Below, piece by piece: positions 18,735 to 28,032 of a DNA stretch of 64,000 nucleotides (position 1 is the stretch's first letter; each line of letters opens with the position of its first letter). The stretch lies in the NCBI RefSeq assembly GCF_019457535.1, contig NZ_CP080417.1:930001-994000 (forward strand). The letters are read 5' to 3'. The position numbers and the translations under genes were made by a program. The notes beneath the pieces were generated by a model. That model saw only the letters and a program-made list of their open reading frames with translations, was not told where the DNA came from and did not search any database. Source of the DNA: Shewanella halotolerans. GTDB lineage: Bacteria > Pseudomonadota > Gammaproteobacteria > Enterobacterales > Shewanellaceae.

Positions 18735-19307
18735 ATGGCAACCCCTCCCTCTTTACGCATCGAAATTCTGTTCGCCGAGCTCAATGCCGCCGATATCGCC
18801 CAACATCCCGTTGAAGTCCATGGTTCCCTGGTGGGCCTTATCTGCGGTGGCGTGGGTCAGGCCAAGAGCGAGTGGATCAAGCCACTGCTCGAGCTGATCA
18901 ATGATGGTCAGTTGCCGCCGCCTTCTCTGGTGCAGCTGCTGGAAGAGCTCTACCAAGACACCCTGGCGCGCATCACTGACGCCGATTTCGGCTTCACACC
19001 TATGGCGCCGGAAGAGGAGGAGACCCTGAGCAAGCGCGTCGAGGCGCTATCTCTCTGGGTGCAGAGCTTCCTGACGGGCATCGCCATGGCGCAGCCAAAG
19101 CTCAATCGCGCCTCGAGCGACGTAAAAGAGGTGATCAAAGATCTCGCCGAGATCGCTCAGGTGGAGTTCGATGTGGCCGAAGATGAAGAGTCCGAGGCGG
19201 CCTACATAGAGCTGATGGAGTTTGCTCGCATGGCGGCGCTACTCTGTTACGCCGAATTCGGCCCCGAGCCGAGTGAGATCAAAGATCAAGACCCCATGAT
19301 TCATTAA
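18735..19307 (+). CDS. ygfB: UPF0149 family protein YgfB
   Basis: This 190-residue acidic helical protein has the family end DEESEAAYIELMEFARMAALL and the N-terminal block HGSLVGLICGG. Homologues in Pseudomonas modulate gene expression; the role here is not known. The ATG at 18735 begins MATPPSLRIE and has GGAA 7 bases upstream. In E. coli pepP follows, but here ubiH follows after 60 bases. Confidence 0.88.
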   Translation: MATPPSLRIEILFAELNAADIAQHPVEVHGSLVGLICGGVGQAKSEWIKPLLELINDGQLPPPSLVQLLEELYQDTLARITDADFGFTPMAPEEEETLSKRVEALSLWVQSFLTGIAMAQPKLNRASSDVKEVIKDLAEIAQVEFDVAEDEESEAAYIELMEFARMAALLCYAEFGPEPSEIKDQDPMIH

Positions 19308-19367
19308 TATTGTCTGCATTTATCGGGGCGAGCAGATTTAACTGCTTGCCACAGAAAGAGAAAGTGA

Positions 19368-20609
19368 ATGACCACTTCGTCTGACCCTAAGCAGTTTGAT
19401 ATCGCCATCGTTGGCGGCGCCATGGCCGGTGCCACCCTGGCCTTGGGCCTGGCCAACCTGGCACAGAAACGCCAGCAAGTGCTGCGCATCGCCCTTATCG
19501 AGGCCAACCGTCCCGGCGGCGGCCATCCGGGATTCGACGCCCGCTCCATCGCCATCGCCCAGGGCTCCATCTTCGAGCTGACCCGTCTCGGCATCTGGCC
19601 TAAGCTGGCCCATCTGGGCACGGCCATCGAGAATATCCATGTCTCGGATCGCGGCCATTTCGGCATGACCACACTCAACGCCAAAGATTTTCATCTGCCC
19701 TATCTGGGCCAGGTGGTGGAGCTTGAGCGTGTCGGCGCCAAGCTATTTAGCCTGCTGGAGCAACAGGATGTCAGCCTGTTTTGTCCCGCCAAGGTGGCCA
19801 GTATTGTCGCCGACGTCGATGCCCAGCAATTGATGCTAGACGATGGCACTGCCCTCAGCGCCAAGCTGGTGGTGGCCGCCGACGGTCTAAATTCTAAGGT
19901 CAGACAGGACTTTAAGCTGCCGCTGGAGCAGGTGGATTTCGAGCAGGTGGCCGTGGTGGCCAACGTGCTCACCGACAAGCCCCATCAAGAGTGGGCCTAT
20001 GAGCGCTTTACCGACAGCGGCCCGCTGGCGATTCTGCCCATGGCCAATGTGGATGGGCAGTCTAGAGTCTCCCTGGTATGGGCGCTGGCGCCAGAGCATG
20101 CCGAGCTGATGCTGGGCGCCGAGAAACCTGCGTTTTTAGATGCGCTGCAAGATGCCTTTGGCCACCGCGCCGGGCGTTTTATCGATGTGGGTGAGCGTTA
20201 CGCCTATCCGCTTAAGCTCTCTTACATGGCGCGCCCCATCTATCAGCGCACCGTATTTATTGGTAACGCGGCGCAGACACTGCACCCCATCGCAGGCCAG
20301 GGCTTTAACTTGGGGCTTAGGGATCTCGTCTGTCTGCTCGAGGTGGTCGACGAGGCGCTAGAGCGGGGCGAGGATATCGGCGGCGCCAAGCTGACCCACG
20401 AATACCTTAGCCGTCGCCAGCAAGACCGTGACACCACCATCACCAATGTCGAATTCTTAGTGCGCGGCTTCTCCAATCAGCACTGGCCCCTGGTGGCTGG
20501 TCGTAACCTGGGGCTGCGTCTGCTCTCCTGGTGTCCGCCGCTCAAGACGCCCATTGCCCGCAAAGCCATGGGGTGGAAATCGCCTCAATCAGCCAGCCAA
20601 CTTGGATAA
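19368..20609 (+). CDS. ubiH: 2-octaprenyl-6-methoxyphenol hydroxylase
   Basis: This FAD monooxygenase of ubiquinone synthesis has 413 residues. It has the Rossmann motif FDIAIVGGAMAGATLALGL, the DG motif VVAADGLNSKVRQ and the second FAD motif FIGNAAQTLHPIAGQGFNLGLRD. It adds a ring hydroxyl group in the membrane-associated Ubi complex. ubiI follows 11 bases later, so they are cotranscribed, probably with ygfB. Confidence 0.92.
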   Translation: MTTSSDPKQFDIAIVGGAMAGATLALGLANLAQKRQQVLRIALIEANRPGGGHPGFDARSIAIAQGSIFELTRLGIWPKLAHLGTAIENIHVSDRGHFGMTTLNAKDFHLPYLGQVVELERVGAKLFSLLEQQDVSLFCPAKVASIVADVDAQQLMLDDGTALSAKLVVAADGLNSKVRQDFKLPLEQVDFEQVAVVANVLTDKPHQEWAYERFTDSGPLAILPMANVDGQSRVSLVWALAPEHAELMLGAEKPAFLDALQDAFGHRAGRFIDVGERYAYPLKLSYMARPIYQRTVFIGNAAQTLHPIAGQGFNLGLRDLVCLLEVVDEALERGEDIGGAKLTHEYLSRRQQDRDTTITNVEFLVRGFSNQHWPLVAGRNLGLRLLSWCPPLKTPIARKAMGWKSPQSASQLG

Positions 20610-20620
20610 AGGATCGCTAT

Positions 20621-21829
20621 ATGTTCAGTACACAAACCTATGACGTTGCTATCATCGGCGGAGGCATGGTCGGGCTGGCAACCGCCATCGGCTTGGGGCA
20701 GGAAGGGCTGAGAGTCGTGGTGATCGATGCCGGCGAAACCCAGGCGGTATCCGGTGAGGCCAGATTAAGAGTCAGCGCCATCAACAAGGCCAGTCAGCGA
20801 TTACTTACCCATTTGGGTGCCTGGGCCTATATCGACGAGTCTCGCGTCGGCCCCTATCAGAAGATGGCGGTGTGGGATAAGGATAGCTTGGGCAAGATAG
20901 GTTTCGATGCCCATTCGATCAGCGAGCAGACCTTGGGCAGCATCATAGAAAATGACAACATCAGCCATGCCTTGGCGACCCGTGCCGGTGAGCTAAGTGA
21001 GATTACTCACCTGGAAAATCACCGCCTGGAGAAGATAGCCTTTGGTGAGCGTGAGGCCTGGCTGACCCTGGATAACGGCGACAACCTGTCGGCGGCGCTG
21101 GTGATTGGCGCCGATGGTGCCAACTCCTGGGTGCGCGAGCAGTGCAAGATCCCTATGACCTTCTGGGACTATGGCCATCATGCCATCGTTGCCTCGATCC
21201 GCACCGAGCTGCCCCACAATGCCACCGCCAGACAGGTGTTCTTAAGTGATGGCCCACTGGCGTTTCTGCCGCTGTTTGAGCCAAATCTCTGCTCTATCGT
21301 CTGGTCGGTACCACCGGCTAAGGCGCAGTCGCTGCTGGAGGGCGACAAGGTGCAGTTCGAACGCAGCCTGACCGCCGCCTTCGACGGTAAGCTGGGCATG
21401 TGCACGCTCGATAGTGAGCCGCAGGCCTTCCCGCTGCGGATGCGTTATGCCCGTCACTTTGCCCGCCACCGACTGGTGCTTGCGGGGGATGCAGCCCACA
21501 CCATTCATCCGCTGGCAGGTCAGGGGGTGAACCTGGGCTTCTTAGACGCCGCTGCGATTATCGAGACCCTGAGTGAACTCAAGGCCAAGGGCAAGGATCT
21601 CGGCGATTATGCCAATCTACGTCCGTTAGAGCGTTGGCGTAAGGCGGACGCGCTGGAGATGATCGCGGCGATGGAGGGCTTCAAGCGGCTGTTCGAAGGT
21701 AGCAATCCGGTGAAAAAAGCCCTGCGGGATCTGGGTCTCAACCTGGTGGATAACCTTTCTCCTGTGAAAACACTGTTTATGCAACAGGCTATGGGTAACA
21801 AAACCCGCTTGCCTGAGTTGTGTAAATAA
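20621..21829 (+). CDS. ubiI: Ubiquinone ring hydroxylase UbiI (VisC)
   Basis: This second FAD hydroxylase of the same family has 402 residues. It contains YDVAIIGGGMVGLATAIGL, VIGADGANSWVRE and LAGDAAHTIHPLAGQGVNLGFLD. It is paralogous to ubiH. I chose the ATG at 20621 because AAAGGA precedes it; the open frame extends back into ubiH without support. Position ubiH-ubiI-gcvT is the family's usual neighbourhood. Confidence 0.92.
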   Translation: MFSTQTYDVAIIGGGMVGLATAIGLGQEGLRVVVIDAGETQAVSGEARLRVSAINKASQRLLTHLGAWAYIDESRVGPYQKMAVWDKDSLGKIGFDAHSISEQTLGSIIENDNISHALATRAGELSEITHLENHRLEKIAFGEREAWLTLDNGDNLSAALVIGADGANSWVREQCKIPMTFWDYGHHAIVASIRTELPHNATARQVFLSDGPLAFLPLFEPNLCSIVWSVPPAKAQSLLEGDKVQFERSLTAAFDGKLGMCTLDSEPQAFPLRMRYARHFARHRLVLAGDAAHTIHPLAGQGVNLGFLDAAAIIETLSELKAKGKDLGDYANLRPLERWRKADALEMIAAMEGFKRLFEGSNPVKKALRDLGLNLVDNLSPVKTLFMQQAMGNKTRLPELCK

Positions 21830-22305
21830 GCTCAGGAAAAATGCGGCACCTTATCATTTTGTTTTTAAATACAAGTGGTTGACATCATTTGATTTGATAT
21901 ACGGATTCTCATGTAAAAAAACTACATTTTAAACATGAGAAAAAGTAATGGAAAAATGGTTCGGATTAGAAAATTCTCTTGTATACAAAACTGTGACGCA
22001 AGGTATAATTTCGCCGCATTTTGATACCAAGCGCGTATCTTAAAACAGAATTTGTTGATGCATCTTATTCGACGCAATTGATGCAAAAACTCATCTTTGC
22101 AATCACATCCTGGCCCTACGTACCCTAGGTTTAGGTGTGTCAGTTCGAGACGGTTCACCATGACCGCCTGCTTCGCTACCGCCTATTGATGACAAGATAG
22201 TGCTTGACCGACCCTTTCGGCCTTTGCCCCATTTCATCAATCATGCCCTAGCGCTGAGGCACCGCCAGGTAAGACCCGAAAAGGGCAAAAAAAGAAGAGA
22301 TAATA
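21830..22305. other. Long leader and promoter region of gcvT
   Basis: This is about 475 bases without a gene. A perfect -10 TATAAT at 22004-22009, with TTGTAT 19 bases upstream, is a possible promoter, which would give an untranslated leader near 290 nt. I looked for the conserved core of the glycine riboswitch and did not find it. The last part forms an imperfect C/G-rich hairpin (GACCCGAAAAGGGC). Regulation may be by a leader RNA of another type or by a protein. Confidence 0.4.
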
Positions 22306-23400
22306 ATGGCTAATAAAACTGTACTCTTTAACAAGCACCTAGAAGCTAACGCCAAAATGGTCGATTTTCACGGTTGGGACATGCCGCTAAACTACGGCTC
22401 TCAAATCGAAGAACACCATGTTGTGCGTCAAGACGCAGGTATGTTTGACGTGTCTCACATGACAGTAGTTGATGTTACGGGTGCTGAGGCCTGTGATTTT
22501 CTTCGTAAGCTACTGGCCAACGACGTCGCCAAACTCAAGGTGCCGGGTAAGGCACTCTACGGTGGCATGTTAGACCACAATGCAGGCGTTATCGACGACC
22601 TGATCACCTATTATCTCAGCGACACCCATTACCGTATCGTAGTGAACTCGGCTACTCGCGAGAAAGATCTCGCCTGGATCACCGAGCAAGTTAAAGGCTA
22701 TGACGTGACTGTCACTGAGCGTCCTGAGCTGGCGATGATCGCCGTTCAAGGTCCTAACGCTAAGGCGAAAGCGGCGGCGGTATTTACCGACGAGCAAAAC
22801 GCAGCGGTTGAAGGCATGAAGCCTTTCTTCGGTGTGCAGTCTGGCTCTCTCTTCATCGCAACCACAGGTTACACAGGCGAAGCCGGTTACGAGATCATCG
22901 TACCCGAGGCAGAAGCCGAAGCCCTGTGGCAAGCCCTGCTAGATAATGGCGTTAAGCCATGTGGTCTGGGCGCCCGCGACACCCTACGTTTAGAAGCAGG
23001 CATGAACCTGTACGGCCAAGATATGGACGAGAGCGTTAACCCGCTAGCGGCCAACATGGGCTGGACCATCGCCTGGGAACCAGAAGACCGTGACTTCATC
23101 GGCCGTGAAGCGTTAGCCGCCATCAAAGCCGCCGGCACAGATAAGCTAGTTGGCCTGGTGATGGAAGCCAAGGGCGTACTGCGCACCGGCATGCCAGTCT
23201 TCTTCACCGACGCAGACGGCGTAGAGCAGCAGGGCGCTATCACCAGCGGCACCTTCTCTCCGACCTTAGGCTACTCAATCGCCATGGCCCGCGTGCCAAA
23301 TTCTGTTGGCGATGTCGCAGAAGTAGAGATGCGTAAGAAGCGCGTCCCTGTTAAAGTGATCGCACCTAGCTTCGTGCGCAACGGTAAGCAGGCTTTCTAA
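22306..23400 (+). CDS. gcvT: Glycine cleavage system T protein (aminomethyltransferase)
   Basis: This enzyme transfers the methylene group from aminomethyl-lipoyl-H to tetrahydrofolate, releasing ammonia. The 364-residue protein has FHGWDMPLNYGSQIEEH, MFDVSHMTVVDV, TGYTGEAGYEI and LGARDTLRLEAGMNLYGQDM. It is the first gene of gcvT-gcvH-gcvP. A long leader precedes it. Confidence 0.96.
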   Translation: MANKTVLFNKHLEANAKMVDFHGWDMPLNYGSQIEEHHVVRQDAGMFDVSHMTVVDVTGAEACDFLRKLLANDVAKLKVPGKALYGGMLDHNAGVIDDLITYYLSDTHYRIVVNSATREKDLAWITEQVKGYDVTVTERPELAMIAVQGPNAKAKAAAVFTDEQNAAVEGMKPFFGVQSGSLFIATTGYTGEAGYEIIVPEAEAEALWQALLDNGVKPCGLGARDTLRLEAGMNLYGQDMDESVNPLAANMGWTIAWEPEDRDFIGREALAAIKAAGTDKLVGLVMEAKGVLRTGMPVFFTDADGVEQQGAITSGTFSPTLGYSIAMARVPNSVGDVAEVEMRKKRVPVKVIAPSFVRNGKQAF

Positions 23401-23593
23401 CTGTTTGATAAGGGTTATCCCTGTTTAGCCGTCAGGCTGCCAAAAGGGCAATAGCGGGGCCGGGTTGCTCTACTTAAGCAACTCGGGCCAAAGCTGCTAA
23501 AATATCGGCTGACCCAGTCGAATGACAGGCGCTTGAGTGGTTATACAGTCTTAGTTTTTAAAATTTAGCACTACGGAACAAGGAACAAAAATA

Positions 23594-23983
23594 ATGAGCA
23601 ATATTCCGACTGAATTGAAATACGCTTCTTCACACGAATGGATCCGCAGAGAAGAAGACGGTTCATACACTGTTGGTATCAGTGAGCACGCCCAAGAATT
23701 GCTAGGCGACATGGTATTCGTTGAGCTGCCAGAAGTTGGCGACAGCGTTAGCGCCGGTGATGACTGCGCGGTAGCCGAGTCGGTAAAAGCCGCTTCAGAC
23801 ATCTACGCACCCGTTTCAGGTGAAGTGGTAGCGGTTAACGAAGCGCTAGAAGATTCTCCAGAGCTGGTTAACAGCGACGCGTACGGTGATGGCTGGTTCT
23901 TCCGCATCATGCCAAGCGACCTGAGCGAACTAGACAATTTGCTTGATGCCGAAGGCTATCAAGCGGTTATCGACGAAGAGTAA
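23594..23983 (+). CDS. gcvH: Glycine cleavage system H protein
   Basis: This is the lipoyl carrier that shuttles the aminomethyl group. Its 129 residues include YASSHEWIRREEDG, GISEHAQELLGDMVFVELP and the lipoylation site AVAESVKAASDIYAP, where the Lys is modified. It is preceded by AAGGAAC. The 193-base gap after gcvT has no gene. Confidence 0.97.
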   Translation: MSNIPTELKYASSHEWIRREEDGSYTVGISEHAQELLGDMVFVELPEVGDSVSAGDDCAVAESVKAASDIYAPVSGEVVAVNEALEDSPELVNSDAYGDGWFFRIMPSDLSELDNLLDAEGYQAVIDEE

Positions 23984-23995
23984 TTGTCGATGCCT

Positions 23996-24030
23996 ACGAA
24001 GCCCCATATCGCAAAGAGATGGGGCTTCGT
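23996..24030 (+). terminator. Intercistronic hairpin between gcvH and gcvP
   Basis: ACGAAGCCCCAT pairs with ATGGGGCTTCGT over 12 bp with an 11-base loop, then TTCGTTAT. The T-run is poor, so it may be a partial terminator or an mRNA-stabilising stem that adjusts gcvH against gcvP output. Confidence 0.5.
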
Positions 24031-24151
24031 TCGTTATAAGCCCGGGCAATATGCAGGCCGATAACGAGAAGTAGAACCACATCAAACAACGAGACCGGTA
24101 ACACCAGCCCCCTACAGCTAGGATACTGGCAAATATGGAACTAGGTTAATC

Positions 24152-27040
24152 ATGACCACTGAAACCCTCACTCAGTTAGAGCAGCACGAACTATTTATCC
24201 GTCGTCATATCGGCCCGGACAGCGCAGATCAGCAAGAGATGCTGAACTTCGTTGGTGCAGAATCTTTAGAAGATTTGACACAGCAGATAGTCCCTGAGTC
24301 GATTCGTCTTGGACGCGATCTTGCCGTTGGCAGCGCCTGTGGCGAAGCCGAAGGCCTTGCCTCAATTCGCAAGTACGCGGATAAGAACAAGGTGTTCAAG
24401 AGCTACATCGGCATGGGTTACTACGGCACTATCGTGCCAAGCGTGATTCAGCGTAACGTATTCGAAAATCCAGGTTGGTACACGGCGTATACCCCATACC
24501 AGCCTGAGATCGCCCAGGGCCGTCTGGAAGCCATCCTTAACTTCCAACAGCTGTCGATGGATCTTACCGGTCTTGACCTGGCGTCAGCCTCTTTGCTGGA
24601 CGAAGCCACCGCAGCCGCCGAAGCCATGGCGCTGGCCAAGCGTGTCTCTAAGGCGAAGAAAGCCAACATCTTCTTCATCGCCGACGATGTGTTCCCACAG
24701 ACTATCGACGTGGTGAAGACCCGCGCCGAATGTTTCGGTTTCGAAATCGTGGTTGGCCCAGCCAGCGAAGCGGTTAACTATGAGCTGTTTGGTGCCTTGT
24801 TCCAATACACCAACCACTATGGTCAAATCACAGACTTCACCGAGCTGTTTGCCGCGCTGCAAGAGAAGAAAGCCGTCGTGACCGTTGCCGCCGACATCAT
24901 GTCGCTGGTATCGCTCAAGTCGCCTGGTGCTATGGGTGCCGACGTTGTCTTCGGTAGCGCCCAGCGTTTCGGCGTACCAATGGGCTTTGGTGGTCCACAC
25001 GCCGCCTTCTTCGTGACTCGCGACCAACACAAGCGTTCACTGCCAGGCCGTATTATCGGTGTGTCTCAAGATACCCGTGGCAACCGTGCCCTGCGTATGG
25101 CGATGCAGACCCGTGAGCAGCATATCCGCCGCGAAAAGGCTAACTCAAACATCTGTACCGCACAGGTGCTGCTAGCCAACATGGCCTCTTTCTACGCCGT
25201 ATTCCATGGCCCACAAGGCCTGAAGATCATCGCCGACCGTATCCACCGTCTGGCCGATATCTTTGCCGCTGGCTTGAAAGCGAAAGGCGTTGAGCTGGTA
25301 AACAATACTTGGTTCGATACCGTTTCCTTCAAGGTTGCCGACAGCGCCGCCGTGCAGGCTCGCGCCATCGCCGGTGAAGTTAACCTGCGTATCGACAGCG
25401 ACGGCATCCTAGGTGTCGCCATGGCTGAAACTACAACTCGTGAAGATGTGGCGCAGCTGTTTGATATCGTTCTGGGCGAAGGTCATGGCCTAGATGTGGC
25501 AGCAATCGATGCCGACATCATCGCTAATGGCAGCAACTCAATTCCAGCCGAGCTGGTACGTCAAGACGCTATCCTTGAGCATCCAACGTTCAATCGCTAT
25601 CACAGCGAAACTGAGATGATGCGTTACATCAAGCGTCTGGAAAACAAAGATTTAGCACTGAACCACTCGATGATCTCACTGGGTTCTTGCACCATGAAGC
25701 TGAACGCGGCAACCGAGATGATGCCGGTGAGCTGGCCAGAATTTGGCAACATGCATCCTTTCTGCCCGCAAGATCAAGCCCAGGGTTATGCCGAGCTTAT
25801 CGAAGAGCTGTCAAATTGGTTGGTCGACATCACTGGTTATGATGCCATGTGCATGCAGCCTAACTCGGGTGCATCGGGTGAATACGCCGGCCTGCTGGCT
25901 ATCAAGAAGTACCACGAGTCTCGCGGCGAAGGCCACAGAAACGTCTGTCTGATCCCTCAGTCTGCCCACGGTACTAACCCGGCTTCTGCCCAGCTTGCTG
26001 GCATGAAGATTGTGGTTACCGCCTGTGACAAGCAGGGTAACGTGGACATGGAAGATCTTAAGGCCAAGGCTGCCGAAGTGGCCGAAAACCTCTCTTGCAT
26101 CATGGTCACCTACCCATCGACTCACGGTGTGTACGAAGAGACCATCAGCGAGATCTGCGAAGTGATCCATCAGCACGGCGGTCAGGTATACCTGGACGGC
26201 GCCAACATGAACGCTCAGGTAGGTCTGACTTCACCTGGCTCAATCGGCGCAGACGTGTCGCACCTTAACCTGCACAAAACCTTCGCTATTCCACACGGCG
26301 GCGGCGGACCAGGTATGGGCCCTATCGGCGTTAAAGCACACCTTGCGCCATTCGTTGCCGGTCACGCCGTGGTTAAACATGGTCGTGAGTCAGACAACAA
26401 TGGTGCGGTATCGGCAGCGCCATACGGCAGCGCCAGCATCCTGCCTATCACCTGGATGTACATCAAGCTACTGGGTTACCAGGGCTTGAGACAATCTACT
26501 CAGATGGCACTGCTAAACGCTAACTATGTGATGAAGAAGCTGTCTGCCCATTACCCTGTGCTCTACACAGGCCGTAATGACCGCGTAGCGCACGAGTGCA
26601 TCATCGACCTGCGTCCGCTTAAAGAAGCCTCTGGCGTTACCGAGATGGATATTGCTAAGCGTCTGAACGACTACGGTTTCCACGCACCGACCATGAGCTT
26701 CCCGGTTGCCGGTACCCTGATGATCGAGCCGACAGAGTCTGAGTCTAAGGCCGAGCTGGATCGCTTCATCGAAGCCATGGTTGCGATTCGCGGCGAGATC
26801 GCCAAGGTTGAAGCCGGTGAGTGGCCAGCGGATAACAACCCGCTGCACAACGCACCGCACACCATGGCCGATATCATGGACAGCGAGTTCGACTCACGTC
26901 CATACAGCCGTGAAACGGCCGTGTTCCCAACGGCTGCGGTTAAGGCTAACAAGTTCTGGCCGACTGTGAATCGTATTGATGACGTGTATGGTGACCGTAA
27001 TCTAATGTGCTCGTGTGCACCGATTGACGATTACAAATAA
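24152..27040 (+). CDS. gcvP: Glycine dehydrogenase (decarboxylating), P protein
   Basis: This PLP enzyme decarboxylates glycine and loads the aminomethyl group on GcvH. The 962-residue fused alpha-beta form begins with FIRRHIGP, contains MGYYGTIVP and ends with the PLP region LNLHKTFAIPHGGGGPGMGP (lysine in LHK). The length is normal for the single-chain type. It ends the operon with a terminator about 105 bases downstream. Confidence 0.97.
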   Translation: MTTETLTQLEQHELFIRRHIGPDSADQQEMLNFVGAESLEDLTQQIVPESIRLGRDLAVGSACGEAEGLASIRKYADKNKVFKSYIGMGYYGTIVPSVIQRNVFENPGWYTAYTPYQPEIAQGRLEAILNFQQLSMDLTGLDLASASLLDEATAAAEAMALAKRVSKAKKANIFFIADDVFPQTIDVVKTRAECFGFEIVVGPASEAVNYELFGALFQYTNHYGQITDFTELFAALQEKKAVVTVAADIMSLVSLKSPGAMGADVVFGSAQRFGVPMGFGGPHAAFFVTRDQHKRSLPGRIIGVSQDTRGNRALRMAMQTREQHIRREKANSNICTAQVLLANMASFYAVFHGPQGLKIIADRIHRLADIFAAGLKAKGVELVNNTWFDTVSFKVADSAAVQARAIAGEVNLRIDSDGILGVAMAETTTREDVAQLFDIVLGEGHGLDVAAIDADIIANGSNSIPAELVRQDAILEHPTFNRYHSETEMMRYIKRLENKDLALNHSMISLGSCTMKLNAATEMMPVSWPEFGNMHPFCPQDQAQGYAELIEELSNWLVDITGYDAMCMQPNSGASGEYAGLLAIKKYHESRGEGHRNVCLIPQSAHGTNPASAQLAGMKIVVTACDKQGNVDMEDLKAKAAEVAENLSCIMVTYPSTHGVYEETISEICEVIHQHGGQVYLDGANMNAQVGLTSPGSIGADVSHLNLHKTFAIPHGGGGPGMGPIGVKAHLAPFVAGHAVVKHGRESDNNGAVSAAPYGSASILPITWMYIKLLGYQGLRQSTQMALLNANYVMKKLSAHYPVLYTGRNDRVAHECIIDLRPLKEASGVTEMDIAKRLNDYGFHAPTMSFPVAGTLMIEPTESESKAELDRFIEAMVAIRGEIAKVEAGEWPADNNPLHNAPHTMADIMDSEFDSRPYSRETAVFPTAAVKANKFWPTVNRIDDVYGDRNLMCSCAPIDDYK

Positions 27041-27145
27041 TTGCTGCTTGGTGTAGTTCTCGAATAAAGAATGCAACTATCGGAATTAAGTTTGCAACTC
27101 AAATAAAGTTTGCAACTGATAGTTAAATTTAGAGTTCAGTACAAT

Positions 27146-27180
27146 GAAAAAGCGAACCATCTCTGGTTCGCTTTTTTGTT
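27146..27180 (+). terminator. Rho-independent terminator of the gcv operon
   Basis: AAAAAGCGAACCA pairs with TGGTTCGCTTTTT across a 4-base loop, followed by T-rich sequence. Upstream, AAGTTTGCAACT occurs twice (27089 and 27107 regions), flanked by AACTATCGG / CTGATAGTT, possibly a small repeat. Confidence 0.88.
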
Positions 27181-27256
27181 TTTACATTCTTATTCAAAGG
27201 GACGTGTTTTTCGGTATTCAGCATATTTGATTAATCCACCTCAGTCATACGTTACA

Positions 27257-27601
27257 TCACTTTGTAGAAAGTACATCAATAACTTTTGTTGCTATATTCT
27301 TAGGACATTGGCCATAGTGCTCTTCCAAAACATGAAACTGCTCTAATGTAAAACATGCGGCCAGGGAGTTTAGGCGTTTACCATTTAAGGTTTCTAAGGG
27401 AAAAGCTACGGTAGAATGCCGGATATCTACCTCATTCCAAACAATACACTCACCATTGTGCCGTTTATTACGCTTATCTTGTTTTATATCGGAGCGGCCT
27501 TTCAAAGCATCAAGAACAACACTAAGTGGTAGGTCGTTTATTTTTGCTAAGTGGAGTAGTGAGTTGATCTTCTTTTTGTAGCGCTTACTAAAATACCGCA
27601 T
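27257..27601 (-). CDS. Hypothetical protein
   Basis: A short basic protein of about 114 residues that I do not recognise. It starts MRYFSKRYKKKINSLLHLAK, has a central NGECIVWNEVDIRHSTVAFPLE and ends in a helical tail. No signal peptide or membrane segment is visible. Its AT-rich composition marks the left edge of the accessory region. A GTG at 27634 is an alternative start. It could be a cassette or remnant gene. Confidence 0.45.
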   Translation of the reverse strand: MRYFSKRYKKKINSLLHLAKINDLPLSVVLDALKGRSDIKQDKRNKRHNGECIVWNEVDIRHSTVAFPLETLNGKRLNSLAACFTLEQFHVLEEHYGQCPKNIATKVIDVLSTK

Positions 27602-27634
27602 GACGAGGCCTAACTCAGTAGTACGAACAGTCAC

Positions 27635-28032
27635 TTTAGTTTACCAATGAAACACCACCGGTCAAAATGCTGCTGTTGACTGAAATGTGGGAGGACCACA
27701 TAGCACGATTCAGGCTAGAAAATTTATGTCCACGTGCATGCCAGGGGAAAATTGCTGGCACAGCTTTGCCCCTTTCTTTGTTTCGCATGACCAAGCTAGC
27801 TCAGCTTGGTATTGAACCGTTGACCTGATTTTAGTAATGCTACAAGTGTCTACTGTTCTAGAGGCTTACCATATTGTGCTGTAGCAGTATTTACATTACT
27901 GTATGATTTACGATAATTTTTTGAGTCTTACTAGTGTGTTTATATATGCTTGGTCTTCTACCTTACAAGGTAGCGTACCTTGCAAGGTCTCACTAATATG
28001 CTGTTAGTTGCCGAATGACATGGAATCAATAA
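27635..28032. other. Upstream region of the OLD-family gene, with tandem palindromes
   Basis: About 400 AT-rich bases have no convincing ORF. Two copies of the palindrome ACCTTnCAAGGT (27960-27971 and 27977-27988) repeat at a 17-base step about 45-70 bases before the OLD start codon, as expected for an operator or a protein-binding array. GTTAGTT at 28003 weakly resembles an integron recombination point (GTTRRRY) but has no attC stem. Confidence 0.45.

Noticed and set aside
22015..22305. Glycine riboswitch upstream of gcvT
   Set aside because: Only a short CAGGTAAGACC stretch resembles the aptamer end; the conserved CACCGAAGG-type core and the second aptamer are not visible.
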